NCBI RefSeq assembly: GCF_947179515.1
Contig: NC_067473.1
Coordinates: forward strand, 84,722,013 to 84,786,012
Direction: 5' to 3'
Length of the DNA stretch: 64,000 bases
Source: Apodemus sylvaticus
Taxonomy: Eukaryota; Chordata; Mammalia; Rodentia; Muridae
The notes under the pieces were generated by a model, which saw only the letters and a program-made list of their open reading frames with translations, did not search any database and was not told where the DNA came from. The position numbers and the translations under genes were made by a program. Position 1 is the stretch's first letter. Every line of letters starts with the position of its first letter. Of this stretch, positions 43,493 through 55,442 are shown piece after piece.

Positions 43493-43500
43493 AGTTTCTA

Positions 43501-44343
43501 TCCTGTTTAATCTTAGCAGAAATACTGTTCCCCCCCTCAAATGTTTTAATAGAGAATCTCCCTCTGCCTTTCTTTACCTATAAACACTTAATACTCAAAT
43601 TGGTTGTAGGAAGAAATATTTTTCTCTTTTCTTTCTTTTCTTTTCTTTGTTTCCAAATTAAATTTCAAGTCAGCCTTTGAGTGACTGTTTCCCAGAGCTG
43701 TGAGACTTGTGCCCTTCATGGTTCTGAAGTTGTTCAAGAGTCCAGGGTACACAATTAGGCTTGGTTCACAGGGACTCCAAATATTTATGGTTTCTATTGA
43801 TATGACAAACCCCAAATTGAAAAGCCAATTTAAAGCATGAGAGCTATAAAGTCTCCTCTTATTCTGTGAGAGGTGGGGCATGATTCTGACTCCATCCCAG
43901 GCTCTTCTTGCCCCTGTTGTTCCTTGTGATGCCAGGCATCTCTGGAGAGCATCCAGCAACTAGCTATCCTTTGCTTAAGATATACCCTAAGCTACTATAA
44001 ATTTCATTGTTATTCTCTACTTCAGTCTCCCCATTTGAAGCAACTTAGTACTACATCACCCCCCAAACAAGACCCAGCAGGGTTCTTCTAGCCTTCAAAC
44101 ATAGAAACTTGGCAGTGGTATGTCTTACAGAAAACTTTGGGGTCTGCTTCCATTATGGAGTTGCCTTGAGGAAGGGAGTAAAGGTGTATCCCATGCACTT
44201 TCAGGTAAAGAAGACAATTTAATGGGAAAGAAAGTATGGCAGCTTAAGACCAAACAAACTAACAATAGCAAAAACAAAAATAAAACAAATATCACATGTT
44301 CTCTCTTATATGTGGATCCTAGCTTCTGTCTGTGTATTTGCAT

Positions 44344-44387
<44 letters not shown>

Positions 44388-44597
44388 TATCAAGACCAAT
44401 ATACTAGAAAGGGAGAAATTAGAGGGGTAAAAGGCCCCTGTGGACAGAGTGGTAAAAGTTAGAACACATGTGACATGATCATGGAAAAGGGAGTGTGAGG
44501 GGACAGAAAGGGCTTGGGTAAGCTAAGTTAGCATAGAAATATCATAAGAAATGTGTCATTTTATATGTAATTAAAATAAAATATATGTAGAAAACAT
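43501..44597. other. Unassigned sequence with a TG microsatellite
   Basis: No gene recognised. A (TG)n run of about 42 bp lies at 44343-44385. The part after 44280 may be an old Lx-type L1 3' end in sense orientation (ATATCACATGTTCTCTCTTA, then an AATTAAAATAAAATA tail near 44580). The reversed 123-codon frame at 43959-43588 has no recognisable family. Confidence 0.4.
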
Positions 44598-46713
44598 AAG
44601 GAGGTCAAAGGGACACAAATTGGGAAGGAAGAAGTCAAACTATCACTATTTGCAGATGATATGATAGTATACTTAAGTGACCCAAAAACTCCACTAGAGA
44701 ATTCCTAGAGCTGATAAACAACTTCAGCAAAGACCAGGTTATAAAATCAACTCAAATCAGCAGCCTTTCTGTATTCAAAGTATAAGCAGGCTGAGAAAGA
44801 AATTAGGGAAATGACACCCTTCACAATAGCCACAAACAATATAAAGTACCTTGGTGTGACTCTAACCAAACAAGTGAAAGATCTGCAAGACAAGAACATT
44901 AAGTCTCTGAAGAAGGAAATGGAAGAAGACCTCAGAAAAGTGAAAAATCTGCCATGCTCATGGATTGGCAGAATTAATATAGTTAAAATGGCCATCTTGC
45001 CAAAAGCAATATACAGATTCAACGCAATACCTGTCAAAATCCCAACTCAGTTCTTCATAGAGCTAGAAAGAGCAATTCTCAAATTCATCTGGAATAACAA
45101 AAAACACAGGATAGCTAAAACTATTCTCAAAAACAAGAGAAATTCTGGGGGAATAAGTATCCCGGACATCAAGAATACTAAGAGCAATAGTGTTTAAAAC
45201 TGCATGGTATTTATACAGTGATAGGCAGGCAGATCAATGGAATAGGATTGAAGATCCAGAAATGAACTCACACACTTATGGCCACTTGATTTTCCACAAA
45301 GGAGCTGAAAACATCCAGTGGAAAAAAGATAGCCTTTTCAACAAATGGTGCTGGTTCAACTGGAGGTCAACATGCAGCAGAATGCGAATTGTTCCACCCT
45401 TATCTCCTTGTACTAAGCTCATCTCTAAGTGGATCAAGGACCTCCAAGTAAAGCCGGACACACTAACACTAATAGAAAAGAAACTGGGGAAGACCCTTGA
45501 GGACATCAGTACAGGAGGAAAGTTCCTGAACAGAACACTAATAGCTTATGCTCTAAGATCAAGAATTGACAAATGGGACCTCATAAAATTACAAAGGACA
45601 CCATCAAAAGGACAAATAGGCAACCAACAAATTGGGAAAAGATCTTCACCAACCCTATATCTGACAGAGGACTAATATCCAATACATACAAAGAACTCAA
45701 GAAGTTAGACCCCAGAAAACCAAATAGCCCTATTTAAAAACAGGGTACAGAGTTAAACAAACAATTTTCACCTGAAGAACTTTGGATGGCTGAGAAGCAT
45801 CTTAAAAATGCTCAACATCATTAGTCATTAGGGAAATGCAAATCAAAACAACCCTGAGATTTCACCTCACACTAGTCAGAATGGCTAAGATCAAAAACTC
45901 AGGAGACAACAGCTTTTGGAGAGGATATGGTTAAAGAGGAACACTCCTCCACTGCTGGTGGGGTTGCAAATTGGTGCAACCACTCTGGAAATCAGTCTGA
46001 CCGTTCCATGGAAAACTGGGCACGTCACTTCCAGAGGATCGTGCTATACCACTCCTGGGCATATACCCAGAGGATTCCCCAGCATGTAATAAGGATACAT
46101 GCTGCACTATGTTCATAGCAGCCCTATTTATAATAGCTAGAATCTGGAAAGAACCCAGATGTCTCTCAATGGAGGAATGGATACAAAATATGTGGTATAT
46201 ATACACAATGGAGTACTATTCAGCCATTAGAAACAATGAATTCATGAAATTCTTAGACAAATGGATGGAGCTGGAGAACATCATACTAAGTGAGGTAACC
46301 CAGTCTCAAAAGATCAATCATGGTATATACTCACTGATAAGCAGATATTAGGCTAGAAACTTGGAATACTCAAGACATAATCCATATATAACATGATGTC
46401 CAAGAAGAATGGAGGAGTGGCCCCTGGTTCTGCAAAGGCTTAGTGCAGCAGAGTAAGACATAATCCACATATAAAATGATGTCCAAGAAGAACAGAGGAG
46501 TGGCCCCTGGTTCTGGAAAGGCTCAGTGCAGCAGTGTAGGGCAACACCAGAACAGGGAAGTAGGAAGGGGTGAATGGGGGAACAGGGGTGGGGGTGGGGT
46601 GGGGTAGTGGGGGTGAGAGTGAGGGTAAAGGCTTATGGGACTTTTGGGGAGTGGGGAGCCAGGAGAGGGGAAATCATTTGAAATGTAAATAAAAAACATA
46701 TCGAATAAAAAAG
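44598..46713 (+). mobile_element. L1 (younger type), sense, 5'-truncated in the RT domain
   Basis: It begins just before the FADDM site (CTATTTGCAGATGATATGAT, about 44647) and runs to GAAATCATTTGAAATGTAAA and an A-rich tail. Target-site duplications are visible: TGTAGAAAACATAAG (44586-44600) and TGTAGAAAAAATATAAG (46718-46734). ORF2 pieces at 44811-45197 and 45190-45675 contain TPFTIATNNIKYLGVTLTKQ and WFNWRSTCSRMRI but are separated by frame changes, and a deletion near 45595 removes part of the conserved C-terminal text. An 83-bp tandem duplication lies in the 3' UTR (46372-46538). Inactive. Confidence 0.92.
46372..46538. repeat. 83-bp tandem duplication inside an L1 3' UTR
   Basis: AAGACATAATCCA begins at 46372 and at 46455, and each copy ends in GTGCAGCAG(A/T)GT. 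A normal L1 3' UTR has this segment once. Several differences between the copies show the duplication is not recent or that the two copies have mutated since. Confidence 0.9.
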
Positions 46714-46734
46714 ACATTGTAGAAAAAATATAAG

Positions 46735-48959
46735 AGCAGTAGTAATTAGACATAGAGGATATGAAAGTGGGCTGGTGATGTCATGGAAGAGGTCTAACAA
46801 GTGTTGGGGAAGAAGTTGGAGTAGATACAATTAGAATTTATCATGTATGTGGAATTCTCAAAGAACCAATATGTTTGAAAATACTTTTAAATAAAAATAT
46901 TTATAAAAAATAAAGTCAAACATGCATTAGTAAATGTACCACTTATTTGTCACTGTCTATATATGTCTCCTTTGCTTAATAGATCCCTTCCATCTGTTCC
47001 TCTCCATCTTCCCTCATTCCCTCCCTCCCTTCCTCATTCCTTCCTTCATTCTTCCTTCTCCTTCTCTTCTTTTTAAAACACTAACCTTGTTCTTTCCCTC
47101 TTTCAGCTACTAACATTTTGGCAGATGCTATCTTTTCTTTTGAGCATCTTGAGCAAGTCTCTGCACATAGCAAGGAATCATAGAAAAGCCTCTGACAAGT
47201 GTCCTCCACTACATCTCCACTTTCTCTCAAATACTCTCAGTGTTAGCCTTTATTTCCATGTCTTACATGCATATCTCAAGCCCCAAGTATCTGTATTCTG
47301 AGCACAATTCACTGAAATGCATTTGCTAATGTCTCAGTGACTTGTGTTGCCAGTGCTAGTGAGAACATTTAATTACAACCCCACCAGGCTGCTCCGCTAC
47401 ATTTAAAATAGCTGGCTAGCCAGTCTTTCTCTTAATGTAACCAAGGTAGCCAAGGTCCCTCCTGCATAAAGGACCCCTTCCATGTTGGTTAATTCACAAG
47501 ATTGACCAGAAATCACTGTTGTTCTGACCTTGCTACCCTCCACCAAAATTACTTCATTCAGTCTAATTTTTTAAGTAGGTAATCAGCTCAAAATGTTTAT
47601 CTGGACATGTACTAAATTAAATTTTCTAACTTTAAATTTACTGCTGGTGCTATAATTTTCATATTTAATAGTCTACTTTCATCTGTGCAATTTCAGGAGA
47701 AAATTTATTATAAGACTACTCTAAGAAGTTATACATGACAAGTTACTAGAACCTTGTTATGATATGTGCATTTTGCTATTATTACATAAATAGTGGAAAG
47801 CTACACAGGTATTGGACATTCAAAGAACAAAGCTAAACTCTTTCTCTCAAATGGCTTTAGTATGCCTCTGGTAAAGCTTTTTATCAAATGTATTTGTGAA
47901 GTAGCAGAAAGAACAAGGAACAGAGATGTCAGCATTCTGAAAGAACATGTTGTATGACTATTCTAGCTCTGCTTACTAATTATGGAAGATGATGTTTTCA
48001 ATAGTCAGTCCATAGTCTTTTCACAGAAGACTAAATGATCTATAATGTGTCTCTGGTCTCCCCTCACCAAGATATGAAAGCTGTTCATTGCAACCTTCTG
48101 AGCCTCCTTGGCTGTGTGGGGAACAGAAGGTAGTATATCATTCTACCCTTTCTGCATGTGCCTGTTAACTACCCTGCTTTTATCTGTATCCAGCTATCAG
48201 GCTATGTAAAGGAACTATTTATCAGTGCTCTGGCCTCAGCAGAGGCCAGCAACAAACAGTTTGCAAGAGGCCATTTTACATGTGTCGCCCAATCTCTACA
48301 ACCATTAGTGGCTGTGATTCCTGAGAATTTGTAAGGAAAAAAAATCCAACTTTTATAGCCATCGATTCCTGACTGTGACAGATAACAGCAAAATTGGCTT
48401 TTAAAACTCAGTAACTCTTAAAGTGGTTTATAATGACAATACAGAGGCAGAATCATACTAAATTTCTCTTTAGTCCATGACTTGCTTTGTTCATAACCTG
48501 ATAGTGATCTCATAGGAAGACTTGGTCTTAATCTGATGACCACTAGATATCGTTGGGCATTAGAACATAACGAAAAGAACTGAAGAGCTCTGCATAATGA
48601 AGCTAACATGTGCAGATAAGGTGCATTTACTTTCACTAGTGTATTTAGAATTTCAACCACAGAACTAGATTATCAGCCTATGACAAGTGGTTTGTGCAGT
48701 AGCAGATCTATGGGTTTAGATGATCCCATAGTCTACTGGGATTCTAATATGGTCAAGGTCACAAATCAGCAATCCCATAGCTCTGTTAGATTTTCTTTCA
48801 AATGGACAAATGTATACCTAACATACAATGGAGATAGCAAGGACCACTACCAGTCTATCTTTCTCTTGAATTTCTTATTTGCTATTTCAGCTGAAACCTA
48901 AGGCAAAAACAACCTTAAACGAGTTCAGGTCATTCCTATGCAGATTATATCCTAGAACA
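46735..48959. other. Unique sequence, no gene seen
   Basis: A pyrimidine-rich TTCC/CTTCC patch at about 46988-47075, otherwise unique. No rodent L1 or SINE was recognised, in contrast to the dense L1 cover on both sides. Short open frames only. Confidence 0.5.
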
Positions 48960-49872
48960 GATGGCCCAATGCCATCTATCCACCTGAACACTCCACAGGC
49001 ATCTCAAAATCTCTGTGTGAATTGAGCACACTGCTTTTACTCCCTTAGCTACTGTCACTGAAGCCATCTTTCTCAGTATGTTTTAATCTCCATCCACCTG
49101 TTTCTAGATTTCTCTCTTCCCCTAACACAACCTAATGCATGTAATACTTTTAGGAATCATTTCCCAATGCTGTTACAAGATCTATTGTTAATCTCTCTTC
49201 ATCTGGCTTTCTTAACATGTTAGATAACACACTGATGAAAATCTGGCCATGCCATTTCTTTTCTGTAGGCAGACCTAACCCCTACTCACCTTTCCTGAAG
49301 TTTGCACTCACAGCCTGAAACACATGTCTTCCTGGTCACATGGCAAGGTCTGTCTTGTCTCATAGATGCCTTTACTCCTGTCTCTATGCTCACTATATCC
49401 TTTCTTTATGACTTTCCCCACTTTCTCCTCGGCCTGGCTAGTTTATACTCATTCTTTGGAATGTTAGAGCTTTCAACAGCTCATGGCTAGGCAACACTCC
49501 AGAATAATTAAAACAGAATGTATGTGCTTAGCTCCCAAGGCCAGTAATAGTGTCAGTAGTTCTTAGGGGAACTCGCTATGCCTTTAAAGTCAGTCCCTGT
49601 CTCTCCAAGGATGCTTTTCCTGGTCTGACATCTTTGTCTTTGCAAAGTGAACTTCTCTTTTATGATACCATAATGTCCTAGAACATTTCAATTATCACAC
49701 ACTCCACAATGAATTATAATGATGTCTTTATAACTCTGTCTCCCTAAAGGATGTGTGCTCCTTTGGAATAGGACAATAGTTTTACTCGGGGTTGTATTTT
49801 CAGTTTGTACCTTAGTCGCAACTGGGTTCAATCACTCATATTTTGAGAGAATGCATGAATGAGAGAGTAACT
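48960..49872 (+). mobile_element. Ancient L2 LINE fragment
   Basis: Diverged text follows the order of the mammalian L2 3' end: CTCCACAGGCATCTCAAAAT, CTAGATTTCTCTCTTCCCCT, GAAAATCTGGCCATGCCATT and, near the end, TGCTCCTTTGGAATAGGACA. It closes with the conserved GAGAATGCATGAATGAG tail. The last 250 bp are the most convincing part. No open frame. Confidence 0.6.
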
Positions 49873-50587
49873 GAGCCAATTAACATTTGAACATTATCCA
49901 TTAAGAAACGAAACTGGTACCTGCTCTTATTCTAACACTATAAATTTCTTGTAAGCTCCAAAACACATAAGCAAGACTAAGAACACAGATTTGCAACATA
50001 CCATCTGATTTAAAATTTGATAATAGTTTATTTGTAAAAGCATTGGTGATTTCTAACAACACACTCTCAAAAAGATACCAAGACTTCCAAAATGTGGTTT
50101 AAGGTTTGAGGTGGCAATGGGAGGCTCAGTGAGTGAAATAGAAAAGAAAAGCAGTCCAAACTTACTCACAACTTTGGGGTGTTAGTGGAGGTGGTGCCTT
50201 TTTTGCCGTCTATGGTAAACTGACAAGAACCTTTGATTGATTGCACCAGAGAGCTCAAGATTATTTACTTTTGGGAATCCAAACATTGAAAGAAGAACAC
50301 TGATGACCTGGAGCAAAATACTGAGTAGAAACAGAAGGTTGGCAGATTCAAAAAACCCCCAAACCCACTCCCATATTGCATTAGCTCACTCATTATGAGT
50401 GACGTTTTGAATGATAAACTAATCCCATAGTTTCTGACATTTGAGTATTTGCTCCTCAGTTGATGGCCCATCAAACCTAATTGGATAGGTTTACATGTAT
50501 GGTCTTGATAGAGAAAGTACATTATGGTTATGGATATGCATGTGTGCTGGGGGGAAGGGATGATTTAGGGCTTAAAGGCATTGAGAC
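49873..50587. other. Unique sequence, nothing recognised
   Basis: No gene or repeat family recognised. Confidence 0.5.
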
Positions 50588-51167
50588 ACTTCTAGTTCAC
50601 TAGTTCTGTTTTGTGCTTGTGGTTCAAGATGTGAGTTTTGAGCTTCCAGTTTTGAGCTACCACCATGTCTCCTACTTGCTGCCATGTTATCCTGTGACAG
50701 GTAAGACAGTGAAGAATTTCCTCTATCTTGTAATCTTTCTGAGACATTTTAGAATTCACTAGAATTGGAGCTCCTTGATGGAGAATTCTGTAGAAAAATC
50801 ACAGAACTTTATTCTAGGAACCTGAGGTAAAGACACCCAAGCTAACTCATCTTAGTGTCTGTCAAACTCATTTGGGTAAACCCCACTTGCCTACAGTTGC
50901 AGAGCAATATACCAGGATGTGGTTTCTGCTTTCAAAACCCTTTACTCTAAACACTTGATACAATACTTGGGCCCCAGATACCTGAGTGTAGTCCCATGTG
51001 GCTGAAAGGAAGACTTTGAATGTTTATAAACTATATCTGAGTAGTCCTCTGTGGTGGGTACCCGATCATAGCTATGCAACAATGGACCTGCTCATTCTGG
51101 AATGGTCCTTACCTTGGTTGCCTTGGTCATGGTGATCTACTATAGCAATAGAAAAGCAGCAAGTACA
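50588..51167 (+). repeat. Rodent LTR-like repeat split by a 360-bp insertion (tentative)
   Basis: The left part (50588-50703: GTGCTTGTGGTTCAAGATGT, ACCACCATGTCTCC, CTTGCTGCCATG) and the right part (51065-51167: TTGGTTGCCTTGGTCATGGT, ATAGCAATAGAAAAGCAGC) correspond to two consecutive parts of a common mouse LTR-like repeat. The roughly 360 bp between them are not recognised and look like a later insertion. Confidence 0.4.
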
Positions 51168-53285
51168 CCTGGAAACCCATCCAGACAATGATTAATATCA
51201 CTCACCCACTTCTGAGCATCTCTCTATGTTTTGAGTTTCTGGAAACTTAAGCCAAAAAGTCCCTGTACCAATGCAGCAGTGATGGGTGGGGCACAGTTGG
51301 GGACCTAAGTTTCTGGATAATCAGCTGAACTGCAAGCATTGTGAAAATTCCTCATGTGTATACTACTTAATTGCACAAGTGATGGTTCAACTTATTGTCC
51401 TCATGTTATTTCAGATGAAGAAACAAGGCTAAATAATAGTAAACCCTCTGATCAAGGTTGGTAAGCTAGGATTTAAACTCATTTTCTAAACTTAACTCAT
51501 TTTACCTTCCTTTCAAATGAAACCAAGCACTTGTCTCAGACATAAAAGTGAGAGTATTATATATGTTTCATGAACATAAAAGGTTAAAAGACCAAATAAA
51601 ATATAAAACTTGCTGTTCCACCATAGTCTAATTGCAGACACCATGGGAAGGATCATATCTGCAATGGGTGGAATCTGAGGAGGAGACTTTTCTTCCTGTG
51701 TTAAGTTTAGTAATTGCTCCATAGTTTAGGTACACCTTTAGTGGATTCATTGTGACAAGTATTGTATTTCCAGAAGCCTTGTGTTAGGTCAGAATATGCT
51801 GCTTTAAAATATATTGTTTAGTTCAAGGCAAGTTTAAGCAGTAGCTCTCTTCTTCCTACTATTTCCCTAAAAGTATGACATAGATACACAAAAAACAAGG
51901 GTCTCTTGCCTTCTATTTAGGCAGCAGTAATCAACCTCTGAATACGTCTGTACTTCCTGCCTGGCCTGCACTTGGAACTCTGGCATTTGTTTATATTAAC
52001 AAACCTTACTAATTGTGCCTTCTCTGTCAGTTATTTTCCCTTTCCCAAATTATCATACATTTTTTTTCTTTGTCTGATCTCTCCTCTGAATATCTAATAT
52101 TGAGGAGGCTTTAGAAGACAGATTCCAAAGTCATTTCTTTGACAATTATTCAACCTTTGGTTATATCATGTATATATTTTACAATATTAATAAATTTATA
52201 CCTGATTTTTATAATTACTCTTTTTTATAATTTTTATAATTACTTTTATAAGGGTTCCTTCCAATTACAAGCCAACAGAGGTTGTTTATTTTCCCCTGAA
52301 CTTGGAAAGGTAATTTCTGTATAACCCTCACCCAGATCTCCTTCCTGTTAACAATTATCCTTCCATTATATTATTCTTGGTACACTCATCAAAACTCAGA
52401 CATTAACACTGATAACTAATTATGTACTAAACTACAGATACTGTTCAAATTTTTCCATTATCTCTTTGTTTCAGTATTGAAGAACTTAAATTTTTCCAAA
52501 TGTCTTAGATAGAAGCAGATATTCCAGGGAGAGGGGTGCCCTGAGTCATGACAATATGTATGGTCTGGATTTTGTCAAGAAGGCATTTATTCAAACTCCC
52601 GTACTATATTAGAAAGTGGGAAATTCTCTTGAGTCTTATTTGTTCACACAGTCAGCTGTTATGTTGAATAGCTAGCTACTGATAAAGAGAGATGGAAATA
52701 GCTGGTCCAGCACCTTGCTGCTCTGCTGTGTTTTTCTGCTTCACTGCCAATGGCAGGCTGTTTAACTGTGAGTTCCAGGGCTTTTTTTTTTTTTTTAAAT
52801 GTTTTTTTTGACTGTTCTAGCTTTGGTGTAACATTGTACTAGTCAGAGAAAATACTTGCCTGTCTGTGTGAGCATAGTGTTCACTTTACCCTCTGACTGC
52901 AATGTATATAATGCAGCCTGCTAAAAACACCAAATCTATATGCTAAGCATAGAACTGTCATAAACCTAAGACAAAGGTTTCCTCTTCAAACATTTATATC
53001 AATAATGTCATTCTGAGTTCCTCAGAGAAATGTCAATGATAAAAAAGTTCAAACATGGTTAGATGTATGTTAAGAATTAAATGAACATGTTGACATGATG
53101 TAAATTTCATCTTTAAACTGATGCTTATTTGTATAGACATCATGCTACTACCTTTTGCTCTCTTATCCTGAAGATGGTTCACCTCCACATTTAAAAAAGT
53201 GAAATAGTAAAAATCCCCTGATTGACAGATTCTTTAAAAAACATTTTTTCTTCTTTGTGTATGATAAGATCTACTCTTAATACAT
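51168..53285. other. Unique sequence with one MIR
   Basis: No gene recognised. Contains a MIR at about 51355-51485 and a T-run near 52783-52796. Confidence 0.5.
51355..51485 (-). repeat. MIR SINE, antisense
   Basis: CTCATGTTATTTCAGATGAA followed by GAAACAAGGCTAAATAATAG and GTTGGTAAGCTAGGATTTAA reproduces the reversed MIR core 'cattttacagatgaggaaactgaggc...cagctagtaagtggcagagctaggattt'. Confidence 0.7.
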
Positions 53286-53770
53286 GTATTAGTTTGTGTT
53301 CTCTAGGGTCACAGAACGTATGAGCAGTCTCTATATAGTTAAGGAATTGGTCGATGACTTACAGTCTATAGTTCAACTCCCCATCAATGGTCAGCAGCAG
53401 CTGTGGATGGAAGTCCAAGGATCTAGCAATTGCTCAGTCCCACAAGGCAAGCAGGCAAGGAAGAGTGAGTGAGTCTTCCTTTTCCAATGTCCTTATATTG
53501 TTCTCCAGTAGAGTGTGTAGACCAGATTAAAGTCTGCAGTTCTCCAGCAGAGGGTGTGGCCCAGATTAAAGGTGTGTGCCTCCATGCCTTTAATCCCAGA
53601 TGATCTTGAACTTGGAGATCTCCTTGTCTTAGACACTATGCTTCAAGACCTCCATACCAAGATCCAGGTCAGAAACTTACATCTCTGAGCCTCCAAATTA
53701 GGATCATAGGTGAGCCTTCCAATTCTAGACTGTAGTTCATTCCAGATATAGTCAAATTGACAACCGGTAA
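53286..53770 (-). repeat. Rodent composite repeat (RMER-like, name uncertain)
   Basis: TTTGTGTTCTCTAGGGTCAC at the left and AGATATAGTCAAATTGACAA at the right are the ends of a common mouse repeat. The middle holds AGGTGTGGCCCAGATTAAAG twice in imperfect form and a B1-like CATGCCTTTAATCCCAG piece. Orientation is assigned by the usual reading of the family and is uncertain. Confidence 0.5.
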
Positions 53771-54378
53771 TAGCCACTATAATACATTTCAATTATGAAA
53801 TTCATTAATTGTTTAACATAATTACTGATTTAAAAACTCAGACATTACTCATCTCTTGACTTATATCTCCCCATGGACCTTACCTCTCACCACTGTCAAT
53901 TACCATTTGACCATCAACACCTATGATCTTGGCCTTTAAAATATCCATATATAAAATGGATTATATACTACACAGATGGTCGATTTTATATATATATAAA
54001 GCTACTTGCTTTAAAATAAAAGGTAAGAACATTCTGTTGTAACTTGATACAGAGGTATAGCTAGGACTAGATGTACCATGTATCATAAAGGGAGAGAGCA
54101 AGGCAAAGTCCAGTGTCACTATTTCCTACTGTGGATGGGATTTTGAAGTTACACAGTTTTAGTGACATTACTCATAAAAGCACCATGGTTGTTTAAAATC
54201 AGGGGAGATGATAAGAAGAGTGATTTTGGGGCAATTAAGTTTCTGCTCTCTACCTGACAGTTATGCAAATGAGAAGTAGATGAGCTTCATGGTCATGTGA
54301 TGCTTCAATTAAGAAACGTTTCAGAGAGGAATTTGAATAGTGTTAGTGGGCGATAAAAGTGCTAAATTAAATAGGCTC
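53771..54378. other. Unique AT-rich sequence, nothing recognised
   Basis: No gene or repeat family recognised. Confidence 0.5.
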
Positions 54379-54573
54379 TATCTTAGTTATGTTTCTATTG
54401 CTATGAAAAGACATTGTAACCAAGAAAACTTACAGAAGAGTTAATTGGGGACTTATAATTCCAGGAGATTTCAGTCTATGACGATCATGATAGGAAGTAG
54501 GACAGCAGGTTGGCATTCATGGCTCTGAAGAAGTGGCTGAGAACTTACATTCTTGTCTATAAGTAAGAGGCAG

Positions 54574-54654
<81 letters not shown>

Positions 54655-54809
54655 GTCTATGAATAGTGTGAGCTTTGAAACTTCAAAGCCATACCCCAGT
54701 GTCCTACTTTCTCCAACAAGGGCACACTTCCTAATCCTTCCTAGACAGTGCTATCAACTGGTGACCTAGTATCTAAATATACTAGTCATTCTTATTCCAA
54801 CCACAACAC
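54379..54809 (-). repeat. Rodent LTR-like repeat with internal GATA expansion
   Basis: Same subtype as the copy at 35.3 kb: CTATCTTAGTTATGTTTCTA at the left, GAGTTAATTGGGGACTTATA, then CTTTCTCCAACAAGGGCACA and the right end near CCAACCACAACA. A GATA array has expanded inside it. Confidence 0.55.
54573..54653. repeat. (GATA)n microsatellite
   Basis: About twenty GATA units with a single GTAGATA interruption at about 54611, inside the LTR-like repeat. Confidence 0.95.
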
Positions 54810-54824
54810 TTTGCTTAAAAATAA

Positions 54825-55290
54825 CTTTATTAAGATAGACTTTGCATTCACTGTTTAAGGTGTACATTCTGAAAATTCAGCATACCATACGTACAGAGTT
54901 GTACAGTCATGGCCTATGACTTAATGGTGGAGTATTTTCATCACTTTATAAGAACTTTGTGTCTGTCCCCAATCACTCCATCTCCCTGCTTCCAACAATA
55001 GGCACTCAATTGCTGTTGTGTTGTCTTTCTAGGACATTTCACATAACTGAACCATATAGTGGGTATTCTATGTCTATCTACCTTCATGGAGCACAGTATT
55101 TTAATTTTTAAATTGTCAGATACAACTACACATTTATGGGAATGTTTGGTGTTCTGATATATGTGAACATTCTGCAGTGTTGAAATTGGGTAGATGTAAG
55201 CACTTCTGGGACTGCTTTAAGGATGTTCATTTATGAGAGCACCTATCAGCATGTTGTTCTTTGTGCTTACTGAAGATATCTGTTTTATGG
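54825..55290 (-). mobile_element. Ancient L1M 3' region, antisense
   Basis: ACTTTATTAAGATAGACTTT, ACAGAGTTGTACAGTCATGG and TTTCTAGGACATTTCACATA match the complement of a pan-mammalian L1M 3' region. TTAATTTTTAAATTGTCAGA, GTGTTCTGATATATGTGAAC and the following text fit an L1MA/B-type 3' UTR. The two halves may belong to different old L1 insertions. Confidence 0.65.
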
Positions 55291-55442
55291 TTACATTACA
55301 CTTTTAAAATCTATTCATTAATTGATGAATATTTGAGTCAATTTCAGTTTTTTTAAAACCACATATTTCCATAAATATTTACATGTGTGTACATTTATGT
55401 TATCTACATATATATTTTACTTTTCTTGGGCAGAGTCTGCAG
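55291..55442. other. Unassigned AT-rich spacer
   Basis: Between the L1M and the MaLR LTR. Nothing recognised. Confidence 0.4.

Larger units (their letters stand above)
38158..43500 (-). mobile_element. Old L1, antisense, nearly complete but degenerate
   Basis: A long antisense L1. The 3' UTR spans about 38158-39280 and is of a different, older type than the other copies here. ORF2 runs on the minus strand from about 43440 down to 39280. Readable parts include the endonuclease region (RIQ-type GVAILISNKIDFQ near 43.2 kb), the linker (42.1-42.8 kb) and the reverse transcriptase block LKTNPLKSQIRQGCPL (41.5-41.6 kb). The C-terminal domain follows. It is interrupted by a B2 (40.03-40.24 kb), a TG/CG/AG microsatellite (42.1-42.23 kb), a 95-bp tandem triplication (41.0-41.3 kb) and a misplaced 70-bp copied segment (40.94-41.01 kb). 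Stops and frameshifts are throughout. No ORF1 is recognised. Confidence 0.85.
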
